A stretch of 64,000 nt of DNA from Brasilonema sennae CENA114 (GTDB taxonomy: Bacteria; Cyanobacteriota; Cyanobacteriia; Cyanobacteriales; Nostocaceae). This document shows, piece by piece, positions 17,481-26,066 of this stretch; positions within the stretch are counted from its first letter, which is position 1, and each line of letters begins with the position of its first letter. The stretch is from the NCBI RefSeq assembly GCF_006968745.1, contig NZ_CP030118.1, forward strand, positions 4,368,399 to 4,432,398, written 5' to 3'. A program made the translations under genes and the position numbers. Under the pieces are notes generated by a model, which did not search any database, was not told the origin of the DNA, and saw only the letters and a list, made by a program, of their open reading frames with translations.

Positions 17481-19173
17481 GGTTTTACATTTAGGAGATG
17501 ATATCAATACCGATGATATTATTCCTGCTAATCGAGGAACAACAGATGATCCTGATCACTTAAAACAGTATGCCTTAGAACATCTCATTGGAGTAGGGGA
17601 ACTACTAAAATATAATGTGATTGAAGCCGGAGAAAATTTCGGGTGTGGTTCTAGTCGAGAAATTGCCCCTATTGCCCTCAAAGCCGCTGGAATTGAGAAG
17701 ATTCGGGCGCGATCATTCGCCGAAATTTTTTACCGTAATAGCATTAATATTGGACTATCCCTAGAAATTCTGGGGGAAAAACAGCAGAATCCAGTAGTTG
17801 ATGCGATATCAGCTGTTGGTGGGCTGATACCTTTTAATCAGATGCGTCGTCAGGGGAAAATTACCGTTCCTCCCAGCCTGACTCCGGAACGATCCATGAC
17901 TTTAGTCGAAAAACTCTTGGCTAAAGCCTCTGGTAATTCCTACGTCCAGCCAGGAGAAGTGGTTTTTGCCCAGGTTGATTTAGCCTTATCCCACGATGCT
18001 GTCGCTGCGCCTGTAGCCAAGACATTTTATAAACACTATGGAGAAGGGGCAAAGTTGTGGGATTCTCAAAGGGTGGTTTTGGTAGCAGATCACTTTATTC
18101 AAGTTAATGACATCCGTCCTGATAACAAAGCCCATCTCATGTATGAACAGATGGTTCAGTTTGCCCACGACCAAGCATGCCATTTATTTGATATAGTTTC
18201 TCCAGGCGAAGCAGCAGGCATCTGCCACGTTCTACTACCAGAAAAAGGATTTGTCCGACCAGGAATGATAATTGCTGGTACAGATTCTCATACCTGTACA
18301 TATGGGGCATTGGGAGCCTTTTCCACGGGTGTAGGCACGACGGATATGGCGAATATTTATGCTATGGGTGATATGTGGATTCGTGTTCCGCAAACCCTAG
18401 TATTCGAGTTGTCTGGAACCCTACCTCCCCAAATCAGCGCTAAAGATATTATCCTGTTTATTCTGGGGCAAATCGGCTGTGCTGGCGCTACCAGTAAGGT
18501 CATGGAGTTTAGAGGGTCAATTCTTGCACAACTACCCTTTGATGAACGGTTAACTCTAGCCAATATGGCCATTGAGTGTGGTGCTATGTGTGGCTTGATT
18601 GTTCCTGATGACACGACTCGGAACTATGTGAGAAGCCGATCTTCACAAGGATTTGAAGAAATTCTTGCCGATCCAGATGCTGAGTACGAAAGAGTGTATC
18701 AATTTGACCTCAGTGATTTAGAACCGCAAGTCGCCCGCCCCCCGAAACCCGATCAGGTAGTCCCGATTAGTCAGTTAGAGGAGATTCCGATTACCAAAGC
18801 TTTTATTGGCTCTTGTACGGGGGGCAAACTCTACGATTTGGCTCAGGCTGCGGAAGTTTTGCAGGGTCGTCAAATAGCAGACAAAGTCAACTTGTTTATT
18901 GTACCTGCTTCCGTGGAGATTCGTGAAAAAGCTGAAGCATTAGGCTATCTTGAGATTTTTGAACAAGCAGGCGCACAGATTCTCAAGTCAGGTTGTGGGG
19001 CTTGTATCAATTCTGGACTTGGGGTTTTGGACAAAGAAGAAACAGGAGTTTATGCAACCAATCGCAATTTTAAAGGACGCAGTGGCGATCCAACAGGCAA
19101 AAACTATTTGGCCTCCCCGAGAACGGTGGCGATCTCTGCTGTTCTCGGCAAAATCAGTCACAATCTTGATTAA
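17464..19173 (+). CDS. hphCD: fused 3-benzylmalate isomerase (LeuD-LeuC fusion)
   Basis: A 569-residue fusion in small-then-large order. Residues about 1-165 are a LeuD-like swivel domain (GDDINTDDIIPA, NFGCGSSREIAP). The rest is a LeuC-like aconitase domain (DHFIQVND, GTDSHTCTYGALG, SCTGGKLYDL, GCGACINSG, GKNYLASPRTVA) with the Cys ligands of a 4Fe-4S cluster. Normal leucine biosynthesis uses separate LeuC and LeuD, whereas the fused form is typical of the Hph pathway described in Nostoc punctiforme. It isomerises 2-benzylmalate to 3-benzylmalate. The start ATG 17464 overlaps the hphB end by 17 nt. The gene supplies Hph/Hty for the AptC module downstream. A dead copy of its 3' end lies at 15237-15402. 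Confidence 0.88.
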   Translation: MSHANKVLHLGDDINTDDIIPANRGTTDDPDHLKQYALEHLIGVGELLKYNVIEAGENFGCGSSREIAPIALKAAGIEKIRARSFAEIFYRNSINIGLSLEILGEKQQNPVVDAISAVGGLIPFNQMRRQGKITVPPSLTPERSMTLVEKLLAKASGNSYVQPGEVVFAQVDLALSHDAVAAPVAKTFYKHYGEGAKLWDSQRVVLVADHFIQVNDIRPDNKAHLMYEQMVQFAHDQACHLFDIVSPGEAAGICHVLLPEKGFVRPGMIIAGTDSHTCTYGALGAFSTGVGTTDMANIYAMGDMWIRVPQTLVFELSGTLPPQISAKDIILFILGQIGCAGATSKVMEFRGSILAQLPFDERLTLANMAIECGAMCGLIVPDDTTRNYVRSRSSQGFEEILADPDAEYERVYQFDLSDLEPQVARPPKPDQVVPISQLEEIPITKAFIGSCTGGKLYDLAQAAEVLQGRQIADKVNLFIVPASVEIREKAEALGYLEIFEQAGAQILKSGCGACINSGLGVLDKEETGVYATNRNFKGRSGDPTGKNYLASPRTVAISAVLGKISHNLD

Positions 19174-19203
19174 ATACTAAGCTATTATCAAGTCAGGATA
19201 AAT

Positions 19204-19277
19204 AAAAACCGGGTTTCTTGCAAATCACTCAGCCTAAAAACATTAATATTTCGTTCAGAAACCCGGTTTTTTAGGCT
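19204..19277 (+). terminator. overlapping inverted repeats with T-run between hphCD and aptA1
   Basis: AAAAACCGGGTTTCT (19204-19218) pairs perfectly with AGAAACCCGGTTTTT (19257-19271). A second pair, AGCCTAAAAA (19231-19240) with TTTTTAGGCT (19268-19277), shares the T-run. The two hairpins cannot form together. The GC stem followed by Ts suggests partial termination after hphCD, or an attenuator-like switch before the starter gene. AACCGGGTTTCT-type palindromes are also common dispersed repeats in cyanobacteria. Confidence 0.55.
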
Positions 19278-19335
19278 TACCTTGGAGAGTGCATTCTGGT
19301 CAGTAGAAGAACCTTATTGCAAAAATATCTGGCTT

Positions 19336-22300
19336 ATGTTGAAACAATGTATTCATCAGTTATTTGAAGCCCAAGTTGCGCGAACTCCGCAAGCAATAGC
19401 TGTGGTATTTGGGCAGAAGGAACTGACATACCAGGAATTAGATTTTCAAGCTAACCTACTCGCTAATTATCTACAAGAACTAGGGGTAGGAACTGAGGTA
19501 CTAGTCGGAATTTGTCTAGATCGCTCCTTAGAAATGATAGTGGGTTTATTGGGGATTCTCAAAGCTGGAGGAGCATATGTTCCTCTAGATCCTGCTTATC
19601 CAGCAGAAAGATTGAGCTACATGGTACAAGATGCTCAAATTTCTGTGTTAGTAACGCAAGAAAAATGGTCTACTTTAATATCTGATTATTCAGGACAGGT
19701 AATTTGTTTAGATAGCCAACAAGATGAAATTTTTCACCACAGCGATCGCGTAGCGTTCCGCAGGAATCGCCCTCTTGTTAATACAGTAAAACCTCATAAT
19801 CTGGCTTACGTCATCTACACATCAGGGTCAACTGGAAAACCAAAAGGAGTGATGATTGAACATCACTCGTTGGTGAATTTTACCCAGATGGCGATCGCAC
19901 AATACAAGATATCTGAGTGTGAGAACCCTACGGGTACGCTTCGCGAACGCATTCTCCAGTTCAGTTCGATGAGTTTTGATGTCGCCGCCGAAGAAATATA
20001 TCCTTGCCTGAGTTGTGGTGCAACTTTAGTCCTACGAACTGAGGACATGATAAACTCGGTCGCCTCATTTGTACAGCAATCTCAAGATTGGCAAATCACT
20101 GTGTGGGATTTACCCACAGCTTACTGGTATTTAATAGTCAATGAATTAGCTACTGGTCAAATAACATTACCCGAATCATTACGCTTGGTGATTATTGGTG
20201 GAGAACCGGTACTGCCAGAACAAGTTAAGATGTGGCTCAAGTGTGTAGGCAAATTTCCTGAGTTGATTAATGCCTATGGACCTACCGAAACTACCATTGA
20301 AGCTACACTTTGCTCTTTATCAAGTTTGAGCACCACGCAACTTGAGGGAACAGCAATACCTATTGGTAAGCCAATGGGAGAGAATATCCACGTCTATGTA
20401 TTAGATCAAAATCTGCAACCAGTCCCGACGGAAGTAATTGGAGAAATATACATTAGTGGTGCTGGATTAGCAAGGGGCTATTTCAACCGTCCAGAATTGA
20501 CTACAGAAAAATTTATTGAAAATCCTTTTGACAATTCCAAGTTATATAAAACTGGTGATTTAGGACGGTATCTACCAGACGGCAACCTAGAATTTGTAGG
20601 ACGTATTGACTATCAAGTAAAATTTAACGGCTTCAGAATTGAACTAGGAGAAATAGAATCTGTCCTCAATCAACATCCCCAAGTATCTCAAAGCGTAGTC
20701 ATTGTTCGCGAAGATTCCCCTGGAAACAAACGTTTGGTAGCTTATCTTGTTCTCCATCTGTTGATGGAGAATACTCTCACAACTGTGGAAAGCTTCCTTA
20801 AATACAAGCTACCCAGTTACATGATACCAAGCGTCTTGATTTCTTTAGAGACTTTACCTCTTACTCCCAATGGGAAAGTTGATCGTCAGGCACTTCCCAT
20901 CCCCGATCCCATACGTCCCCACCTCCAAGAAGCCTTTCTCGCCCCGCGTAACGCCCAAGAAGAAACTCTAGCAGAAATTTGGTGTCAGGTTTTCGGATGG
21001 AAACAAATCGGAGTCAATGACAATTTTTTCCAACTGGGTGGTCATTCTCTCATCGCCACACAAATTCTGTCTCGGATACGAGACGTTTTTCAAGTTGAGC
21101 TATCCTTTAAGCAACTCTTGGAAAATCCGACGATCAATGACTTAATTCAGGTCATTAAACAACAACAATTAAAACAGCCATCACCCCAAGCTAAAATTAC
21201 GCCAATTTCCAGAAAGGGTTACTTAAGAGTTTCCTTTGCCCAAGAACGGGTATATTTCATTGAGCAATTAGCACCCTCTATGACTGCTTACCAATTTCAA
21301 GAGAGTTTGCGCTTTCAGGGAGATTTGAATATACCTATTCTTGAACAAAGTCTCAGCGAAATTTTACGCCGTCATGAGATTTTTCGCACCACATTTCCGG
21401 CTGTAGAAGGAAAGCTAGTACAAGTCATTCACCCTCCGCAACCTGTCAAATTAGAAGTTATAGACCTCCAAAGTGTTTCCAAATCTGAACAGGAAGCCGA
21501 AGTTCAAAGATTAACAGACATCGCAGTTCAAAAACCATTTAAGATTAGTGAATTACCTTTAATTCGTTGGACATTATTAAAATTAAATCACCAAGAACAT
21601 GTGTTAGTTCATGTTGAACATCACATGGTTCATGATGGTTGGTCATTCAATTTATTTTTGCGGGAATTATTAACACTATATCAAGCCTTTTCTGAAGGAA
21701 AACCCTCACCCCTAGCTGAACCCTCGCTTCAGTTTGCAGATTTTGCCCATTGGCAGCGACAGTGGGTGTTAACGGAGGAAGCACAAGCCCAACTAAACTA
21801 TTGGCAACAAAAATTATCTGGCAGTCCTCCTTTACTAGAATTACCATTAGATCGCCCGCGACCAGTCGAGCAAACTTACCAAGGCGGAATGCTGCGGATG
21901 GAGCTTCCTCTTGATGTCTGCGAAGCCCTAAGAAATATGGGTCGTCAAGAAGGGGTAACTTTATTTATGAGTATGTTTGCGGTGTTCGTGACCATGCTCT
22001 ACCGCTACACGGGACAAGAAGACCTTTGTGTAGGATCTGGAGTCGCTAATCGACGTTGGCGGGAAACAGAAGGGTTGATTGGCATGATTGTCAATAATAT
22101 TGTTCTCCGCACAGATGTTTCCGGAAACCCCACCTTTCGAGAACTTCTGGCTCAAGTGCGTCAAGTAACTTTAGAAGGTTATGCTAACGAAGACTTACCC
22201 TTTGATAAGGTTGTAGAGATTCTAAAACCAGAGAGAAATCTCAGCTACAATCCCCTATTTCAGGTGATGTTCAGCTTCCATGATGCTCACCTACCTGAAT

Positions 22301-25300
22301 TGCGTTTACCAGGGTTGACCATTAAACAGCATGAAACACTCAACAATAAATCAGCCAAATTCGATCTGGATATTGTTGTTATTCCCCGTTTTGAACAACG
22401 AGTAGGACGTAATTCCCAAGACAAAGCCAAGGGAATCGAAACAGAGGGCATAACTCTTGTGTGGGAATATAACAGCGACCTCTTTGATGCTGCCACCGTC
22501 GAGCGGATGATGGCACAGTATCAAATATTGCTAGAAGGGATTGTGGCTAACCCTGATCAACCCATTTCGCAGTATCCCTTACTAACGTCCGAACAGCAGC
22601 AGCAATTATTGGTTGAGTGGAACCAGACGAAAACAGCCTATCCTGAAGGGAAATGTATTCATCAGCTAGTGGAAGAACAGGGAGTTTTGACCCCTGATGC
22701 AGTAGCAGTGGTATTTGAGAACCAAAAACTTACTTATCAGGAATTAAATACACAAGCTAATCAACTTGCTCACTACCTGAGAAACTTGGGAGTAAAACCT
22801 GATACATTAGTCGGAATCTGCATTGAGCGTTCCTTAGAGATGATAGTGGGACTTTTGGGAATTCTCAAAGCGGCTGGTGCTTATGTACCCTTAGACCCCG
22901 CCTATCCAGCACAACGATTGACTGAAATCATCAACGATGCTCAAATACCAATTTTGGTGACAATGCAGCAATGGGCAACCCTGGAAGCTGAACATCCCCT
23001 ACAAATGGTTTGTTTAGATACTCAAAAGGACTTGATTGCTGCGAACCAGAGTCAAGAAAATCCTGTACATGAGGTCGCACCCAGTAACTTGGCGTATGTT
23101 ATCTATACATCAGGTTCCACAGGCAAGCCCAAAGGGGTGCTGATTGAACATCGATCCTTGGTTAATTTTACGCAAGCAGCGATCGCTCAATATAAAATAA
23201 CAGCAAGCGAACGCGTTCTTCAATTTGCCTCAATTAGTTTTGATACCGCTGCAGAAGAAATCTACCCTTGTTTAAGTTGCGGTGGGACACTCGTGCTGCG
23301 TACCGAGAAAATGTTGCAGTCTGTGTCTGCGTTTATACAACAGTCTCAACAATGGGGATTGACAGTATGGGATTTACCAACAGCTTACTGGCATTTATTG
23401 GTAAGTGAATTAACCAGTGGAAATTTATTATTACCTGAATCATTACGACTGGTAATTCTTGGTGGAGAGCGAGTGCTACCAGAAAAAGTTGCAATGTGGC
23501 ATCAAGTGGTGGGCAATTATCCGCAGTTAGTTAATAGTTATGGCCCAACTGAAACCAGTGTGGTTGCAACTTTATCTAAGTTGTCAGACAACGTCCTTAA
23601 TCATCAGGAAGTTCCTATTGGCAAACCCATTAATAATGTTCAAATCTATGTGTTAGATCAATACTTGCAGCCCGTTCCTATCGGAGTACCAGGGGAACTC
23701 CATATTGGCGGTGCAGGTGTAGCGCGGGGTTACTTGAACCGTCCAGAATTGACATTGCAAAAATTTATTCCCAATCCCTTTGACAATTCAAAATTGCGTA
23801 GCGTTGCGAGCAAAGCGACGCAATCTCAAAATTCAAAATTATATAAAACAGGAGATTTAGTCCGTTATCGACCTGATGGGAATCTGGAATATTTAGGGCG
23901 GATGGATTCTCAGGTGAAGATTCGCGGTTTTAGGATTGAACTTGGTGAGATTGAAACAGTTTTAAATCAACATCCGCAGGTTGCTCAAGCTGTTGTCATT
24001 GCCCATGAAGAAAATCCTGGCAATAAGCGTCTTGTAGCTTATATGGTGGGAAATCAAGGACAAGTACAAATTGACGAGATCCGCCAATTCCTCAAACAGA
24101 AGTTGCCTCCCTACATGGTTCCTTCTGCCTTCGTCCCTTTGGATCAGTTACCGATGACCCCTAATGGTAAAGTAGACTATCGTGCTTTGCCTGCCCCAGA
24201 TACTGCTGATAGAAATGTAGAGGTAGGATTTGTTGCTCCTCGAACTCCCACAGAAGAAAAGTTAGCCGCTATTTGGGCTGAAGTATTAAGACGACCAAAT
24301 ATCAGCATTCACAACAATTTCTTTGAGTTGGGTGGCGATTCGATCATCAGTATTCAGATGATTTCTAGAGCAAATCAAGCCGGGTTACAACTAATTCCAA
24401 AACAACTATTTCAGCATCAAACCATTGCCGAGTTAGCCACTGTTGTAGGCACAACCAGTCAAATAAAAGCCAACCAGGGGGTAGTCACGGGTTCAGTACC
24501 GCTAACACCCATCCAGCATTGGTTTTTCGAGCAGAATTTTCCGGATGCTGATTACTTTAACCAGTCAGCTTTACTAGAAATTCCATCAGGGACAAAACCA
24601 GAGTTATTAAAACAAGCGGTGCAACAATTATTATCGCATCACGATACTTTGCGTTCGTGCTTTGCACGTCTCCCCTTGGGAGAATCGCGATTTGTTCTAA
24701 AAAGCGTTGCTCCGCAACAGATTAACGATCCACTCCCAGAAACAGTGCCTTTCACCATTGTGGATTTGTCCGAACTTTCTCCCGAAGCACAACAAACCGC
24801 AATCAAAACAAAAGATGCTGAACTTCAAGCCAGCCTGAATTTGTCATCAGGAGAAATTATAAAAGTCGCGTTGTTTAACCTGGGAATCAATCAACCAAGT
24901 CAACTACTAATTATTATCCATCACCTAGCGGTAGATGGCATCTCATGGCGAATTTTGTTGGAAGACTTAGCAACCGCTTATCAGCAGCTTAACCGTGGCG
25001 AAGCCATCAAATTGCCACCGAAAACAACTTCTTTTCAAGAGTGGGCAAATCAGCTACAAGCGTATAGTCAATCACAAACTCTTGCCACAGAAATTAATTA
25101 TTGGTTATCTCAGTTTGAGGGTAATATTGTTTATTTACCTAGAGATTATTCCTTAGCTAAAGAAGAAAATACCATAGCTGCAACTAATTCTCTAACTCTC
25201 TTTTTAAATGAGGATGAAACCCGCGCCTTGTTGCAAGATGTTCCCTCTGCTTACAACACACAAATTAACGATATTTTGTTGACTGCGTTGGTACAAAGCT

Positions 25301-25953
25301 TTAGCCAATGGACAGGAGAAAATTCCTTAGTTGTTGATCTAGAAGGACATGGACGAGAAGACTTATTTGAGGATGTAGACTTATCCCGTACCGTAGGCTG
25401 GTTTACTACTTTGTTCCCTGTGCAATTAAAACTGAGTTCTGTTGAACAGTTAGAAGAAACTTTAAAATTAGTTAAAGAACAACTGCGTCGCCTACCTAAA
25501 CATGGTATTGGTTATGGTATTTTGCGATATTTATATCCAAATCCGGAAGTTAAACAGAAATTCCGGAATTTACCTCAAGCAGAAGTTAGTTTTAATTATT
25601 TAGGTCAATTTGACCAAGTTCTGTCTGCTTCTGCGATGTTCGGATCCGTTAAAGAATGGAAATCAGAACAGAGTAGGCGCGGAAATCGCAGCCATCTCTT
25701 GGCAGTGAGCGGATTAATTCACTCAGGAAAGTTAGAAATGGAGTTTGCTTATAGTGAGAAAATTCACAAACGATCCAGTATTGAAAGGTTGAGTTTTGGA
25801 TTCATGGAAGCATTAAAAACCGTAATAACTCACTGTCAGTCAAAAGAGTCCCAAGGCTATACGCCTTCTGACTTTGCTGCTGCCAAACTCAATCAACAAC
25901 AACTTGACAAATTCCTAGCCAAAATCAACAGAAAAAAACCAGGAGTTAAGTGA
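19336..25953 (+). CDS. aptA1: anabaenopeptin-type starter synthetase 1, A-T-C-A-T-E
   Basis: A 2205-residue bimodular NRPS with no leading C domain, so it initiates. Order: A1 (about 1-520), T1 (FFQLGGHSLIA near 565), C (about 625-1060, HHMVHDG), A2 (about 1110-1620), T2 (FFELGGDSIIS near 1660) and epimerase (about 1720-2190, HHLAVDGISW, LEGHGRE, FNYLGQF). A1 pocket: D-V-E-D-I-G-A-I-E (acidic, so a basic residue such as Arg is likely). A2 pocket: D-T-E-D-I-G-S-V-V, consistent with Lys, which the E domain would turn into D-Lys. This domain order is that of AptA/ApnA. I prefer ATG 19336 to the in-frame TTG 19282 because the former begins the conserved CIHQLFE block. The end (QQLDKFLAKINRKK) is a docking helix facing AptB. 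Several palindromic repeats have inserted in frame (e.g. 19741, 19926, 23796). Confidence 0.93.
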   Translation: MLKQCIHQLFEAQVARTPQAIAVVFGQKELTYQELDFQANLLANYLQELGVGTEVLVGICLDRSLEMIVGLLGILKAGGAYVPLDPAYPAERLSYMVQDAQISVLVTQEKWSTLISDYSGQVICLDSQQDEIFHHSDRVAFRRNRPLVNTVKPHNLAYVIYTSGSTGKPKGVMIEHHSLVNFTQMAIAQYKISECENPTGTLRERILQFSSMSFDVAAEEIYPCLSCGATLVLRTEDMINSVASFVQQSQDWQITVWDLPTAYWYLIVNELATGQITLPESLRLVIIGGEPVLPEQVKMWLKCVGKFPELINAYGPTETTIEATLCSLSSLSTTQLEGTAIPIGKPMGENIHVYVLDQNLQPVPTEVIGEIYISGAGLARGYFNRPELTTEKFIENPFDNSKLYKTGDLGRYLPDGNLEFVGRIDYQVKFNGFRIELGEIESVLNQHPQVSQSVVIVREDSPGNKRLVAYLVLHLLMENTLTTVESFLKYKLPSYMIPSVLISLETLPLTPNGKVDRQALPIPDPIRPHLQEAFLAPRNAQEETLAEIWCQVFGWKQIGVNDNFFQLGGHSLIATQILSRIRDVFQVELSFKQLLENPTINDLIQVIKQQQLKQPSPQAKITPISRKGYLRVSFAQERVYFIEQLAPSMTAYQFQESLRFQGDLNIPILEQSLSEILRRHEIFRTTFPAVEGKLVQVIHPPQPVKLEVIDLQSVSKSEQEAEVQRLTDIAVQKPFKISELPLIRWTLLKLNHQEHVLVHVEHHMVHDGWSFNLFLRELLTLYQAFSEGKPSPLAEPSLQFADFAHWQRQWVLTEEAQAQLNYWQQKLSGSPPLLELPLDRPRPVEQTYQGGMLRMELPLDVCEALRNMGRQEGVTLFMSMFAVFVTMLYRYTGQEDLCVGSGVANRRWRETEGLIGMIVNNIVLRTDVSGNPTFRELLAQVRQVTLEGYANEDLPFDKVVEILKPERNLSYNPLFQVMFSFHDAHLPELRLPGLTIKQHETLNNKSAKFDLDIVVIPRFEQRVGRNSQDKAKGIETEGITLVWEYNSDLFDAATVERMMAQYQILLEGIVANPDQPISQYPLLTSEQQQQLLVEWNQTKTAYPEGKCIHQLVEEQGVLTPDAVAVVFENQKLTYQELNTQANQLAHYLRNLGVKPDTLVGICIERSLEMIVGLLGILKAAGAYVPLDPAYPAQRLTEIINDAQIPILVTMQQWATLEAEHPLQMVCLDTQKDLIAANQSQENPVHEVAPSNLAYVIYTSGSTGKPKGVLIEHRSLVNFTQAAIAQYKITASERVLQFASISFDTAAEEIYPCLSCGGTLVLRTEKMLQSVSAFIQQSQQWGLTVWDLPTAYWHLLVSELTSGNLLLPESLRLVILGGERVLPEKVAMWHQVVGNYPQLVNSYGPTETSVVATLSKLSDNVLNHQEVPIGKPINNVQIYVLDQYLQPVPIGVPGELHIGGAGVARGYLNRPELTLQKFIPNPFDNSKLRSVASKATQSQNSKLYKTGDLVRYRPDGNLEYLGRMDSQVKIRGFRIELGEIETVLNQHPQVAQAVVIAHEENPGNKRLVAYMVGNQGQVQIDEIRQFLKQKLPPYMVPSAFVPLDQLPMTPNGKVDYRALPAPDTADRNVEVGFVAPRTPTEEKLAAIWAEVLRRPNISIHNNFFELGGDSIISIQMISRANQAGLQLIPKQLFQHQTIAELATVVGTTSQIKANQGVVTGSVPLTPIQHWFFEQNFPDADYFNQSALLEIPSGTKPELLKQAVQQLLSHHDTLRSCFARLPLGESRFVLKSVAPQQINDPLPETVPFTIVDLSELSPEAQQTAIKTKDAELQASLNLSSGEIIKVALFNLGINQPSQLLIIIHHLAVDGISWRILLEDLATAYQQLNRGEAIKLPPKTTSFQEWANQLQAYSQSQTLATEINYWLSQFEGNIVYLPRDYSLAKEENTIAATNSLTLFLNEDETRALLQDVPSAYNTQINDILLTALVQSFSQWTGENSLVVDLEGHGREDLFEDVDLSRTVGWFTTLFPVQLKLSSVEQLEETLKLVKEQLRRLPKHGIGYGILRYLYPNPEVKQKFRNLPQAEVSFNYLGQFDQVLSASAMFGSVKEWKSEQSRRGNRSHLLAVSGLIHSGKLEMEFAYSEKIHKRSSIERLSFGFMEALKTVITHCQSKESQGYTPSDFAAAKLNQQQLDKFLAKINRKKPGVK
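19741..19770. repeat. in-frame palindromic insert in aptA1
   Basis: GC-rich hairpin-forming insert with AGCGATCGC at one end and GGAATCGC at the other. It encodes extra residues SDRVAFRRNR in the loop before the TSGSTG motif; the second A domain of the same protein lacks them. Confidence 0.7.
19926..19950. repeat. in-frame palindromic insert in aptA1
   Basis: CCCTACGGGTACGCTTCGCG-type repeat. It lengthens the loop before the A4 motif (ECENPTGTLRERILQF versus ASERVLQF in the paralogous domain). Confidence 0.72.
23796..23821. repeat. in-frame palindromic insert in aptA1, with flanking direct repeat
   Basis: GCGTAGCGTTGCGAGCAAAG-type repeat adding about 13 residues (RSVASKATQSQNS) before LYKTGD. 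The flanking sequence TTCAAAATT occurs on both sides (23787 and 23831), as after a duplication-forming insertion. Confidence 0.72.
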
Positions 25954-25982
25954 ATTACTGGTAGACTTGAATTGAACAATTG

Positions 25983-26007
25983 CAAATCTCAAATCTCAAA
26001 TCTCAAA
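25983..26007 (+). repeat. 7-bp tandem repeat CAAATCT x 3
   Basis: Three exact copies of CAAATCT (25983-26003) are followed by the partial CAAAT, in the 113-bp spacer between the two starter genes. This resembles the short heptameric tandem repeats common in heterocystous cyanobacteria. No function is evident. Confidence 0.8.
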
Positions 26008-26066
26008 TGATTCTGTCTGCTGCTTGATCCCAAAGATGAAATATTGATGTCCATTGAATTAAGTTT

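Noticed and set aside
16389..19173. Reading hphB/hphCD as the housekeeping leuB and leuCD genes
   Set aside because: The fused small-large isomerase, lack of a regulatory domain in the LeuA-like partner, overlapping genes and apt context all point to the Hph pathway. Leucine biosynthesis cannot be excluded from sequence alone.
19282..19335. Upstream TTG start for aptA1
   Set aside because: The extra 18 residues have no counterpart in A-domain starts and follow directly on a hairpin. ATG 19336 begins the conserved block and is also the start preserved in the relic at 16248.
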